Under the pieces are notes generated by a model. It saw only the letters and a list, made by a program, of their open reading frames with translations. It did no database searches and was not told where the DNA came from. Below are positions 22,735 to 29,945 of a DNA stretch of 29,945 nt, one piece after another. The translations under genes were made by a program, and so were the position numbers. The number at the start of each line of letters is the position of its first letter. Positions within the stretch are counted from its first letter, which is position 1. The DNA is from CAINVV01 sp964506325 (GTDB lineage: Bacteria; Bacteroidota; Bacteroidia; Bacteroidales; Prolixibacteraceae), in assembly GCA_964506325.1 (NCBI GenBank), contig CAZDLO010000044.1:1-29945 (forward strand), in the 5' to 3' direction.

Positions 22735-24330
22735 TTACATTCTGAACACCCCATTCCTTGGAGGTGCTGTTTTCTTATTGGAAGCAATGGAGATCGCAAG
22801 GCCCACGACAGTCCGGGTATCTGCAGGATCAATAATCCCGTCGTCCCAAAGCCTGGAAGTGCTGTAGTAGGCTGAGCTCTCCTCTTCAAACCTGCGGAGA
22901 AGATCTTCCTGGTTGTTTTTGTTGATGGAGTCGAGTACATCCTGTGCCTGCCTGCCTCCCATGACGCCAATCCTGGCGTTGGGCCACATAAACAGGAAAT
23001 CAGGGTTGAAAGCCCTGCCTGCCATGGCATAATTTCCGGCGCCGTAGGATCCGCCGATGATGACGGTAATCTTAGGAACCACGGAAGTCGATACGGCGTG
23101 GATGAGTTTGGCGCCGTGCCGGGCGAGTCCTTCGTGCTCATATTTCTTGCCAACAATAAATCCGGAGATATTCTGGAGAAAGAGAAGTGGTATTTTGCGG
23201 AAGTTGCAGATTTCTATAAAATGGGCCCCCTTGACGGATGCCTCCGAAGTAAGAAATCCGTTGTTGGCCACAATTCCCACCGGGAATCCCAATATCCTGG
23301 CATAACCTGTTACCAGGGCCTGTCCGTAATTCTGCTTGAACTCCTCAAATTGACTGCCGTCTGTGATCCTGGCTATTATTTCACGGATCTCGACCGGTTT
23401 CCTCAGGTCAACCGGGGCAAAACCGTATATTTCTTTCGTGTCACAGACCGGTTCTTCGATGGGAGCCGGATCAAATAGCTGCGGTTCGCCTGAAGGTATC
23501 AGCTCCATTATGTTCCGGCAAATCTGCAGGGCGTCGGATTCATTCTCCGCCAGGTGGTCTGCCAGTCCCGATATCCCGGTATGCACCATGGCCCCGCCAA
23601 GCTCTTCAGCGGTAATTTCTTCGCCTGTGGCCGCCTTCACCAGGGGAGGACCGCCGATGAAGATGGTGCCCTGGTTTTTGACGATAATGGTTTCGTCGCT
23701 CAGTGCCGGAACATAGGCACCGCCTGCGGTACAGGATCCCATCACAACAGACAGCTGGGGTATTCCGGCTGCCGACATTTGTGACTGGTTGTAAAAGATG
23801 CGGCCAAATCCATCCTGGTCGGGGAAGATCCTGGACTGTTCCGGGAGGAATATGCCACCTGAGTCGACCAGGTAGATGCACGGCAAATGGTTACGCAAGG
23901 CAATTTCCTGTCCGCGAAGATGTTTTTTGACAGTTTCATGGACATACGTCCCGCCTTTCACCGTTGCATCATTGGCAATGATCATGCACAATTTGCCATG
24001 GATTTTTCCGATGCCGGTAATGATGCCGGCAGACGGAAACTGGTTGTCGTACTGTCCCCAGGCGGCCATGACCGAGAGTTCAAGGAAGGGCGATTTTTCG
24101 TCAATGAGTAATTCTATTCTGCTCCTGGCGTCCAGTTTTCCGCGTGAACGATGCCTTACTACAGAAGTATCGTCATCACGTTCAACGATGCTCCTCATCC
24201 TGGAATGAAAGAGATTCATCAACTCCTTGTATGCCCTTATTTTCTCTTCAAAACTACCTTCCGTACTATTTTTATGTGATATGAGTCGTTTCAATGTACT
24301 TCTCCAATCAAAGTTTAAACCTGAAAACAT
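22735..24330 (-). CDS. liuB: 3-Methylcrotonyl-CoA carboxylase, beta (carboxyltransferase) subunit
   Basis: It transfers CO2 from biotin to 3-methylcrotonyl-CoA, giving 3-methylglutaconyl-CoA, in leucine breakdown. The 531-residue crotonase-fold double domain has strong methylcrotonyl-type blocks: RSRGKLDARSRIELL, LPEQSRIFPDQDGFGRIFYNQ, VMGSCTAGGAYVPALSDE, then in the C-terminal half IPLLFLQNISGFIVGKKYE, IGGSYGAGNYAMAGRA and WPNARIGVMGGRQA. These separate it from propionyl-CoA carboxylases. It is the first gene of the long minus-strand cluster. The only reasonable start, ATG at 24330, lies inside a perfect 7-base inverted repeat (24320-24336). No liuR-type MerR regulator is nearby. Confidence 0.96.
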   Translation of the reverse strand: MFSGLNFDWRSTLKRLISHKNSTEGSFEEKIRAYKELMNLFHSRMRSIVERDDDTSVVRHRSRGKLDARSRIELLIDEKSPFLELSVMAAWGQYDNQFPSAGIITGIGKIHGKLCMIIANDATVKGGTYVHETVKKHLRGQEIALRNHLPCIYLVDSGGIFLPEQSRIFPDQDGFGRIFYNQSQMSAAGIPQLSVVMGSCTAGGAYVPALSDETIIVKNQGTIFIGGPPLVKAATGEEITAEELGGAMVHTGISGLADHLAENESDALQICRNIMELIPSGEPQLFDPAPIEEPVCDTKEIYGFAPVDLRKPVEIREIIARITDGSQFEEFKQNYGQALVTGYARILGFPVGIVANNGFLTSEASVKGAHFIEICNFRKIPLLFLQNISGFIVGKKYEHEGLARHGAKLIHAVSTSVVPKITVIIGGSYGAGNYAMAGRAFNPDFLFMWPNARIGVMGGRQAQDVLDSINKNNQEDLLRRFEEESSAYYSTSRLWDDGIIDPADTRTVVGLAISIASNKKTAPPRNGVFRM

Positions 24331-24336
24331 TTCAGG
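24320..24336 (-). promoter_or_regulatory. Hairpin enclosing the start codon of the first cluster gene
   Basis: On the minus strand the sequence is CCTGAAA-TGT-TTTCAGG: perfect 7-base arms around three bases. The A of the start codon closes the stem and its TG sits in the loop. This could hide the start from ribosomes or be a protein-binding dyad. It lies at the head of a 14-gene run. Confidence 0.45.
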
Positions 24337-24356
24337 TTGCCCTTTATCGTTGTTTC

Positions 24357-24376
24357 CCTGTTGTTTGACAAACAGG
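24357..24376. promoter_or_regulatory. Dyad upstream of the leucine/mevalonate cluster
   Basis: CCTGTT (24357-24362), eight bases, AACAGG (24371-24376) form a perfect 6-base inverted repeat 27 bases before the first start codon, with TTTGACAAA symmetric around its centre. It is a plausible operator or leader hairpin. A near-match to the -7 box, TATCTTTA on the minus strand (24440-24433), lies upstream, but without a clear -33 element. Confidence 0.4.
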
Positions 24377-24525
24377 AATACTCTGAAAATAAGGGATTTA
24401 TTGTTTTTAAATTAATTTAGACTTAATAATGATAAAGATAAAATTTTTTTGGTGCACGGCAGCTGAAGTTTCATTTTCGGGAAAAGAAAATTACCTGCCT
24501 GATTGTCAAAAAAAAACAGGTCTTT

Positions 24526-25590
24526 TCAGGATATTTGCCGGGAAGGAGAATTCACTGCACCGGAGGTTCCTGCCAGCCTGAAGCTCTTTCGGTAAACACT
24601 CCTGTTGCCAAATTTAAGGCTGTCTGCCTTTCTGAGATTCAGCTTCTCCGTTGGGGAAATACTTTTCCGGTCCCTGCACTCAGCTGAACAGCATTTCTCA
24701 TAATGTTCAGCACATTCCAGGCACTGGATAAAGAGCAGGTGGCAGAGGTCGTTCGCACAATTGGAATGAACGTCGCAAGGTTTACCGCACTGATGGCATT
24801 GTGCGATGACCTTCCCGTCGACGGACTCACCCATCCGGCCGTCAAAAACAAAGTTCTTCCCCGTGAAATGTGACTCGAGGTTCAGCTGCCTGATGTTTCT
24901 CGCGTATTCCAGTATTCCTCCGTGGAGCTGGTTAACATCGCTGAATCCGTGGTGTTTAAGGTAAGCGCTTGCCTTTTCGCAGCGAATACCCCCGGTACAA
25001 TAGAGCAGTAATTTTGAATCCTTTTTATCCTTCAGCAAATCAGTAACCATGGCAAGCTCCTCACGAAAGGTGTCCGCTTCCGGACAGATGGCATCCCTGA
25101 ACCTACCGATTTCCGATTCATAATGATTTCTCATATCCACCACTACGTGTTTCCCGGTCCCTACCAGTTCATGAAATTCCCGGGCATCCAGATGCCTTCC
25201 GACATTGGTTACATCGAAGGCGTCATCATCCAGTCCGTCCGCCACCAGTTTGGGTCTCACCCTGATGGAAAGTTTCCAGAACGATTTGCCATTGTCTTCA
25301 ATGGCATATTTTACCGGAATCCCCTCGAAAATCGGATGATGTCCCAGCGATTCCAGGAAACCGGCCAGGTTTTCCTCCGGGACACTCATTTGCGCATTGA
25401 TACCCTCCCTGGCGATGTATATCCTGCCAAAACAATTAAAGGCAGTCCACTCCCGATAGATCTGATCCCTGAATTCCTGCGGGTTATCCAGGATAAAATA
25501 GCGGTAGAAAGAGATGGTTTTCCTGACAAATGTCTCAGACACCAGGTTTTCCATCAGTATTTTGCGGTCGACAGAATTATAGAGAGGCAT
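24526..25590 (-). CDS. trhO: tRNA uridine(34) hydroxylase (rhodanese-like)
   Basis: It makes 5-hydroxyuridine at wobble position 34 of certain tRNAs using O2 and prephenate-independent chemistry, formerly annotated as YceA rhodanese. The 354-residue product aligns by eye with the E. coli protein: TISFYRYF, AFNCFGRIYIAREGINAQMSVP, DGKSFWKLSIRVRPKLVADG, VVDMRNHYESEIG, then the rhodanese loop LYCTGGIRCEKA with Cys198, and the C-terminal cysteine-rich block CHQCGKPCDVHSNCAND, CLECAEHYEKCC. The frame is open to an ATG at 25632, but family members start MPxxN..., so the ATG at 25590 (MPLYNSVD) is chosen. It lies 195 bases upstream of the long cluster on the same strand and is probably a separate unit. 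Confidence 0.95.
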   Translation of the reverse strand: MPLYNSVDRKILMENLVSETFVRKTISFYRYFILDNPQEFRDQIYREWTAFNCFGRIYIAREGINAQMSVPEENLAGFLESLGHHPIFEGIPVKYAIEDNGKSFWKLSIRVRPKLVADGLDDDAFDVTNVGRHLDAREFHELVGTGKHVVVDMRNHYESEIGRFRDAICPEADTFREELAMVTDLLKDKKDSKLLLYCTGGIRCEKASAYLKHHGFSDVNQLHGGILEYARNIRQLNLESHFTGKNFVFDGRMGESVDGKVIAQCHQCGKPCDVHSNCANDLCHLLFIQCLECAEHYEKCCSAECRDRKSISPTEKLNLRKADSLKFGNRSVYRKSFRLAGTSGAVNSPSRQIS

Positions 25591-25896
25591 GGTTGTAATG
25601 TTTTTTAACCTTGTACGGTGATTCTTTTCCATGGTTAACCAGCGGAAGGGAATCGGGACTTGTACCGGAATTATTTAATTGCATGTAATTCAGCATTGTA
25701 CAAAACGTATATCGTGCTTTTTCCATGTTTAATCATTCATGAGCGCGCAAAAATATCAATTTCTGACGTGGATTACTATTTTTATTAGGACTAATTATGA
25801 ATAAATAACAAAATAGCGGTTGCGGGTTCGCTGAAGGGAGGCGCAAGATCAGTCCGGCAATTGAAATTGCACGGTTTACCTGCCATTTTGCTTCAA
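25591..25896. other. AT-rich divergent intergenic region
   Basis: This region separates trhO (-) from the phosphoesterase lipoprotein (+). No complete promoter was found; a one-off -7 box TACGTTTT lies on the minus strand at 25709-25702. GCAATT-GA-AATTGC (25857-25870), flanked by CCG (25854-25856) and CGG (25872-25874), forms a further small dyad. No tRNA or known small RNA was recognised. Confidence 0.45.
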
Positions 25897-25932
25897 TGAT
25901 GGTGGTCCATCACCCGTTGTTTACGGGTTTTT
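25897..25932 (+). terminator. Tandem hairpins ending in a T-run (terminator or attenuator)
   Basis: TGATGG (25897-25902) pairs with CCATCA (25907-25912) across TGGT. Then ACCCGT (25912-25917) pairs with ACGGGT (25923-25928) across a five-base loop, followed by a T-run (25928-25932). On the plus strand this has the form of a rho-independent terminator. No plus-strand gene lies upstream, so it may end a short untranslated RNA or act as an attenuator in the leader of the phosphoesterase gene. Confidence 0.5.
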
Positions 25933-26079
25933 CGCCGCAGGGTGCTGCATCAGAACTGGCTGGGATACAGCACCTCTGGTGAACAGGCTTATGCCTTTAA
26001 ATGGATTTCAGAAACCATACCTGATTTACAGTTATTGGAATATTGCTTCAGGAATTCACTAAATTACTATATTGCGAAA

Positions 26080-27540
26080 ATGAAACGACTACAATTTATA
26101 TACCTGTTTTTGCTGCTGGGACTGGCTTTCGGCTGCAGTAAAAAATCGGATCTGCCGGTTGCAGAGGACAATAATGGCGTCAAAGTTGTTTCAGGAAAAG
26201 TACAGGGTGCTTCCAAAGGGCTTGCCGGCGTCGTTGTTACAGACGGAACCGGATTTACGGTGACAGATGTAAACGGCAGTTATTCCCTTGCATACAGCTC
26301 AACCGCCACGCACATATATATCTCGACGCCACCGGGTTATTATGCCCCTGTCCTCAATAGTGTTCCCCGGTTTTTCATCAGCCTTGGCAGCATTGCCGAC
26401 AAAAAGAATGTGAATTTCAACCTGTTGAAATCAGGATCCTCAGATGAGAGGCATTTTTTTGTGGCAATAGGTGATCCCCAGGTAAGTTCGGCGGCTGATA
26501 TCGCAAAATACGATAACAACCTGAAATACCTGAAATCAGATATCCTGCAGAACCAGCTGAACCCGGTGCACATGATGGTGTGCGGGGATATCGTATATGA
26601 TAAGCCTGCCATGCATGGCCCGATAAAATCGGCCCATTCTTTTGTGGATCAACCCTTCTATTATACGATTGGCAATCATGACTGTGTGGCAGATTTTAAT
26701 ATCGCTGCCTCGGATGCAAACCACAGGATCTCTTCCGAGGTATATGTCAGCCACTATGGACCGACCTGTTATTCCTTTAACCGTGGTCAGGCCCATTACC
26801 TCATACTTGACAACATCTTTTACCGGGGCGGACCAAACACGGAATTCCTTCCCAACATCACCCCTGAACAGCTGGAGTGGGCAAAGAAGGATCTGTCCTA
26901 TGTAGGGAAGGAGAAAGTATTGATTGTAATGGTTCATCACCCCGTAAAATCAAGGTCCGGCAGCATATACGGAAACAACGACCAGTTGCTGGCTCTTCTG
27001 TCGGGGTATAAGGAGGTTCATGTACTGGTAGGGCACAAGCACTATAACTCTGTAGTGACCGACAACTCCGGAATTACCGAGCATATTGTCGGTGCTGCCT
27101 GCGGGGCCTGGTGGGCCGGTCCGGTTTGTCCTGATGGTGCTTTCCTTGGCTACAAGGTCTTTGAAATAGATGGAACTTCTGTCAGATGGAAATACAGGGC
27201 CTACCAGTTTCCCAACAAACAGTTTAATGTCTACAAACCGGGGCCGAGATCGGCAGGGCTCAGGCCAAGGGAAGAAATGGTGGTAAATGTCTGGGACTGG
27301 GATCCGGCATGGAGTGTCAAATGGTCGGAAGACAACGGGGCAACCTTCAGGGGAATGGCCAGGTTCACAGATATGACCTATGACCCTGGTGCCTTTGACA
27401 ATTACGGAACAGTGAACTCCATGGGGGCATCCCTCACCGAACATATTTTTACCTGTATACCTTCGGCAAATACCAAAAAAGTCATCATCAGGGTTGTTAA
27501 CCGTTTCAAAGAAGAGTTCTCCGAAACAGTAAGCTGGTAG
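26080..27540 (+). CDS. Calcineurin-like metallophosphoesterase lipoprotein
   Basis: The 486-residue product begins MKRLQFIYLFLLLGLAFG before lipid-bearing Cys19, so it is an exported lipoprotein. Residues ~35-110 form a small beta domain (VKVVSGKVQGASKGLAGVVVTDG, TDVNGSYSL) like the N-terminal domain of Bacteroidota phosphoesterases. The catalytic core has the metallophosphoesterase motifs in order: IGDPQVS (Gln where many have His), VCGDIVYD, TIGNHDC, VMVHHPV and VGHKHYN. A C-terminal beta domain follows (from about 390), matching the three-part architecture of these proteins. The substrate is unknown. An in-frame GTG at 25942 would add 46 residues in front of the lipoprotein signal, so the ATG at 26080 is chosen. 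Confidence 0.92.
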   Translation: MKRLQFIYLFLLLGLAFGCSKKSDLPVAEDNNGVKVVSGKVQGASKGLAGVVVTDGTGFTVTDVNGSYSLAYSSTATHIYISTPPGYYAPVLNSVPRFFISLGSIADKKNVNFNLLKSGSSDERHFFVAIGDPQVSSAADIAKYDNNLKYLKSDILQNQLNPVHMMVCGDIVYDKPAMHGPIKSAHSFVDQPFYYTIGNHDCVADFNIAASDANHRISSEVYVSHYGPTCYSFNRGQAHYLILDNIFYRGGPNTEFLPNITPEQLEWAKKDLSYVGKEKVLIVMVHHPVKSRSGSIYGNNDQLLALLSGYKEVHVLVGHKHYNSVVTDNSGITEHIVGAACGAWWAGPVCPDGAFLGYKVFEIDGTSVRWKYRAYQFPNKQFNVYKPGPRSAGLRPREEMVVNVWDWDPAWSVKWSEDNGATFRGMARFTDMTYDPGAFDNYGTVNSMGASLTEHIFTCIPSANTKKVIIRVVNRFKEEFSETVSW

Positions 27541-27698
27541 AAGGGAAATCCGGTCAAACCATTAATCCCCAATGAATAGGTAACCGGATCCGGTGTGGTC
27601 ATTTAGTCACCCGGAATCCTCAGGTCGCCCTGGACGGTCCCGCAAAAGAAATCATGCAATGAAAATTGTCAGTTAAATCCAGCCGATTATACCTGCCA

Positions 27699-27718
27699 AA
27701 TCCCTACATTTAGGGATT
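27699..27718. promoter_or_regulatory. Perfect 8-base dyad upstream of the GNAT-membrane gene
   Basis: AATCCCTA (27699-27706), CATT, TAGGGATT (27711-27718) is a perfect inverted repeat ending 14 bases before the ATG at 27733. It contains TACATTTA, one base off the -7 consensus. It could be an operator over a promoter or a leader hairpin close to the ribosome site. Confidence 0.5.
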
Positions 27719-27732
27719 AATTATGTTTAATC

Positions 27733-29934
27733 ATGGACAAGATCATCATTGACAACGGACCTTCGCTCGATGCCTTCGGGAAAGAGCTGACACTCTTTTT
27801 TAAATTGTACGAAACCAACTTCCCGGATGTCAATGAGCGGGAAGATCCGCAAATTATCACAGACAGGATCAGGCAGGAGACCAGGAATGTGTCCGATCCC
27901 GAAACTACGATCATCCTTGCCATAACCGGGGATAAGGTCGCAGGTGGAACTGTTATTGAATATTATCCTGAATGCAGGTCCTTTTTGCTGACCTATATCG
28001 TAGTCGGCAATGAATTCAGGGGGCAGGGCGTTTCAAGGTTTTTGCTGGAGAAGGGCATCGGGTCGGTGGTGGAATCCAAAGGCCTGGACCAGGTTGCTGC
28101 CGTGTTTTTTGAATCAAATATCCCATGGATGACGTTCAACGATTCTTTTGATCCCTGGATGAGGTTCCAGGCTTTTTCAAAGCTGGGTGCAAAATGGATA
28201 GACCTGGATTATATCCAGCCATCTCTTGGAGAAGGGAAAAGCAGGGTCCGCAATCTTCATCTCATGACCTTTCCTTTTCTTACAGGGATGAAGGACAAAC
28301 TGAATAAAACCGATCTGACTTCTTTTCTGAGGACATTTTACAAATCTCTGGGGATCAGGGAACCTGATAACGATCCCGACTTCCTGAAAATGAGGGAGGA
28401 TATTGATGATAAAGCCGAAAACAATGCCCTCACCCTAAAAGAGCTTCCCCGGAAAGAGCGGGACGATTTTCGTTTTGCGGATGTGGCCGTTGCCTGCTAT
28501 TTCTCAGACAGTACTTCAGGAAAGCAGGTGTTTCAGAAGCAGGGGAATAAACTCAGTTGTCCGGTCATGGGCTCCTACGAGACCGACCTGCTGTTGTACC
28601 GTTACCAGGGAAATCCGCCCTTCCAGACCTTTTGTCTTACAGAAGCACTGGAAATCAGTTGTCTGGTAAAATTTCCCGAATTCACAACTTTCATTTCTGA
28701 AGGACGCCATGAAACCTTCAGGGCGGATCAGACTCCGATCCACCTGGACATCAAAATCTGCTGCACCTTCTTCAACAACCGACACAGGATATGGACGCTG
28801 GTTTTCCTGCCTGTTGAAGGCAGTAATATTTCACAGGATGAGGTGATAAAGCTGATCAACCTGTTCACTGTTTCCCAGGAAAACAACAACATCGCCGAAA
28901 GTGCCACCTTTGATTTCATGAAGCGGCAAGGCCTTTCTTTCAGTCAGTTGGTGAAGCTGGCAACAGACAGGGCCGCCTCTGAGCATAAGAAACTCTTCCT
29001 GGAGAATCCCGGCCGGCTGAAACCAATTCATTCAGGAATAGTGCATGTGAACACACTAAGCTGCCCCCGGGTCCAACAGGAGCCGGAGAATATGGAGAGT
29101 GTGATCGGAATGATTGGCAAAATTTCAAAGAATGAGGCTGGGGCTGTTCCGGGGATGGAAAAAAGTTACAGGGAAAATCCCGGCGTTGAGGAGATTCTCA
29201 ACCTTTTTTGCGGCTTTACGCTTGGAATCCTGGATTATACCAGGATGAGTCCGGAAGAAGTAGTTGACACCATACGCCCGATTTCCGGCAGCAAGGATTC
29301 ATTTAAGCTGCTGAACAAGGGAATCCTTGCCTCTTTTTGCCACAACGGGGAAAAGCCGCTCCAGACAATTTCCTCCATTGGCATCAACCCTTACCTGCTG
29401 GTTTCGGGAGCCGTCCTTGCGTTCAATGATTTTTTGTCGGCCGAGGCAGAAAACAGCCTGGACAAACTGCTGGATGATATCAACGATGAGGATAAGCCCA
29501 CACCCAAACTGAACGAACTGGTAGAATCCAGGAAGGAACTGGAACGGATACTCAATGAGGAGATTCTCACCAATGTTTTTCATTATCCCACAGAACGGAT
29601 TACGCTGCAGCACGGACTGTCCCACAGGGGTATTCTCGACAGGGTAATGAATATCAGCAACAGGTTAAAGGAGTTGATCTCAGTTATCAACGATCAGATT
29701 GAAAGGGACAACAAGAAGAACAAAACCATCGTGGCCCTTTTACTGGCTGCCATATCCATCCTCGGACTGGAGGCATTTTTCGGAAGGTTCTTCGCTTCCC
29801 TGCAGGAGTACGGCGGATTAACAGCCATGTGGGAGAAGGAAGGGATCAAATGGGCCATCTTCCTCCCGGTATACATCACCCTCTTCTCTGTCATTGCCTA
29901 TTTTACAATCAGGGATTTGAAGAAGAGGGATTGA
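27733..29934 (+). CDS. GNAT acetyltransferase fused to a large C-terminal membrane-anchored region
   Basis: A 733-residue protein. Residues ~1-165 look like a GNAT domain: TTIILAITGDKVAGGTVIEYY, then the acetyl-CoA motif A strand and loop YIVVGNEFRGQGVSRFLLEKG (R-x-x-G, with Ser in place of the last Gly), followed by AVFFESNIP and FSKLGAKWIDLDYIQPSLGEG, a tail I associate with stand-alone GNAT proteins. Residues ~165-590 match nothing I recognise. Residues ~590-655 look helical and may be coiled. Two membrane helices follow (about 658-682, KTIVALLLAAISILGLEAFFG, and 706-727), and the chain ends cytosolic (RDLKKRD). The layout recalls CorA-like channels (large soluble part, long helix, two C-terminal helices), but there is no GMN motif. 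It is transcribed alone after a 192-base gap. Acetylation target and membrane role unknown. Confidence 0.8.
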   Translation: MDKIIIDNGPSLDAFGKELTLFFKLYETNFPDVNEREDPQIITDRIRQETRNVSDPETTIILAITGDKVAGGTVIEYYPECRSFLLTYIVVGNEFRGQGVSRFLLEKGIGSVVESKGLDQVAAVFFESNIPWMTFNDSFDPWMRFQAFSKLGAKWIDLDYIQPSLGEGKSRVRNLHLMTFPFLTGMKDKLNKTDLTSFLRTFYKSLGIREPDNDPDFLKMREDIDDKAENNALTLKELPRKERDDFRFADVAVACYFSDSTSGKQVFQKQGNKLSCPVMGSYETDLLLYRYQGNPPFQTFCLTEALEISCLVKFPEFTTFISEGRHETFRADQTPIHLDIKICCTFFNNRHRIWTLVFLPVEGSNISQDEVIKLINLFTVSQENNNIAESATFDFMKRQGLSFSQLVKLATDRAASEHKKLFLENPGRLKPIHSGIVHVNTLSCPRVQQEPENMESVIGMIGKISKNEAGAVPGMEKSYRENPGVEEILNLFCGFTLGILDYTRMSPEEVVDTIRPISGSKDSFKLLNKGILASFCHNGEKPLQTISSIGINPYLLVSGAVLAFNDFLSAEAENSLDKLLDDINDEDKPTPKLNELVESRKELERILNEEILTNVFHYPTERITLQHGLSHRGILDRVMNISNRLKELISVINDQIERDNKKNKTIVALLLAAISILGLEAFFGRFFASLQEYGGLTAMWEKEGIKWAIFLPVYITLFSVIAYFTIRDLKKRD

Positions 29935-29945
29935 AGAGGTGAAAT

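Noticed and set aside
24493..24522. A possible terminator with an A-run near the end of trhO
   Set aside because: The stem is only about five pairs (ACCTG/CAGGT) with a long loop, and the A/T-run lies in the loop rather than after the stem.
25942..26079. A 46-residue N-terminal extension of the phosphoesterase
   Set aside because: It would place hydrophilic sequence before a good lipoprotein signal (FLLLGLAFGC), so the ATG at 26080 is the likely start.
27583..27594. A 12-base palindrome (ACCGGATCCGGT) after the phosphoesterase gene
   Set aside because: Palindromes of this size are expected several times by chance in 30 kb, and nothing else marks this one as functional.
27733..29934. CorA-type metal transporter as the identity of the C-terminal region
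   Set aside because: The two-helix C-terminal layout is similar, but the GMN signature is absent and the soluble part does not resemble CorA.

Overview
The window comes from a member of the Bacteroidota. The evidence is lineage-typical protein families (a GYDIA-type GHMP kinase, a cysteine-rich CWC protein, Bacteroidota-style lipoproteins with acidic residues after the lipobox cysteine), a promoter of the form TTTG-N21-TAnnTTTG, and the general lack of strong Shine-Dalgarno sequences. I cannot assign a genus. No rRNA, tRNA, CRISPR array, insertion sequence or phage gene was seen.

Layout. Positions 1-599 are non-coding and carry two copies of a ~59-base hairpin-forming repeat and a 7-base tandem repeat. 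Then come coaX (+), a two-gene minus-strand unit of a small membrane protein and an XRE-type regulator with a striking dyad over its promoter, a small secreted protein, a di-haem lipoprotein, a large secreted beta-propeller/phosphoesterase, and a secreted GH28-type glycosidase (all minus). A YjdF-like membrane protein (+) converges on a YiiX-like cysteine hydrolase (-).

The core is a run of 14 minus-strand genes from 24330 down to 10136, with most gaps under 45 bases and several near-zero junctions. In transcription order it encodes: 3-methylcrotonyl-CoA carboxylase beta subunit, an NTF2/SnoaL-like protein, a methylglutaconyl-CoA hydratase-type crotonase, the biotin-bearing carboxylase alpha subunit, an acyl-CoA dehydrogenase, type 2 IPP isomerase, class II HMG-CoA reductase, a GYDIA-type GHMP kinase, diphosphomevalonate decarboxylase, mevalonate kinase, a UbiA-type prenyltransferase, lipoyl synthase, a ferredoxin/flavodoxin reductase-like flavoprotein and a small CWC protein. 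The first block is the late leucine-degradation route, which ends at HMG-CoA. The second begins at HMG-CoA and ends at IPP/DMAPP. Neither HMG-CoA lyase (the usual exit to acetoacetate) nor HMG-CoA synthase (the usual entry to mevalonate) is in the window. The layout therefore suggests a leucine-to-isoprenoid route, with HMG-CoA as the hand-over point, a prenyltransferase as one consumer, and lipoyl synthase supporting the lipoate-dependent branched-chain keto acid dehydrogenase upstream. This is an inference from gene order and is the main result.

Beyond the cluster lie trhO (-), a structured intergenic region with a terminator-like hairpin, a calcineurin-like phosphoesterase lipoprotein (+), and a 733-residue protein (+) joining an N-terminal GNAT acetyltransferase domain to a long unrecognised region and two C-terminal membrane helices.
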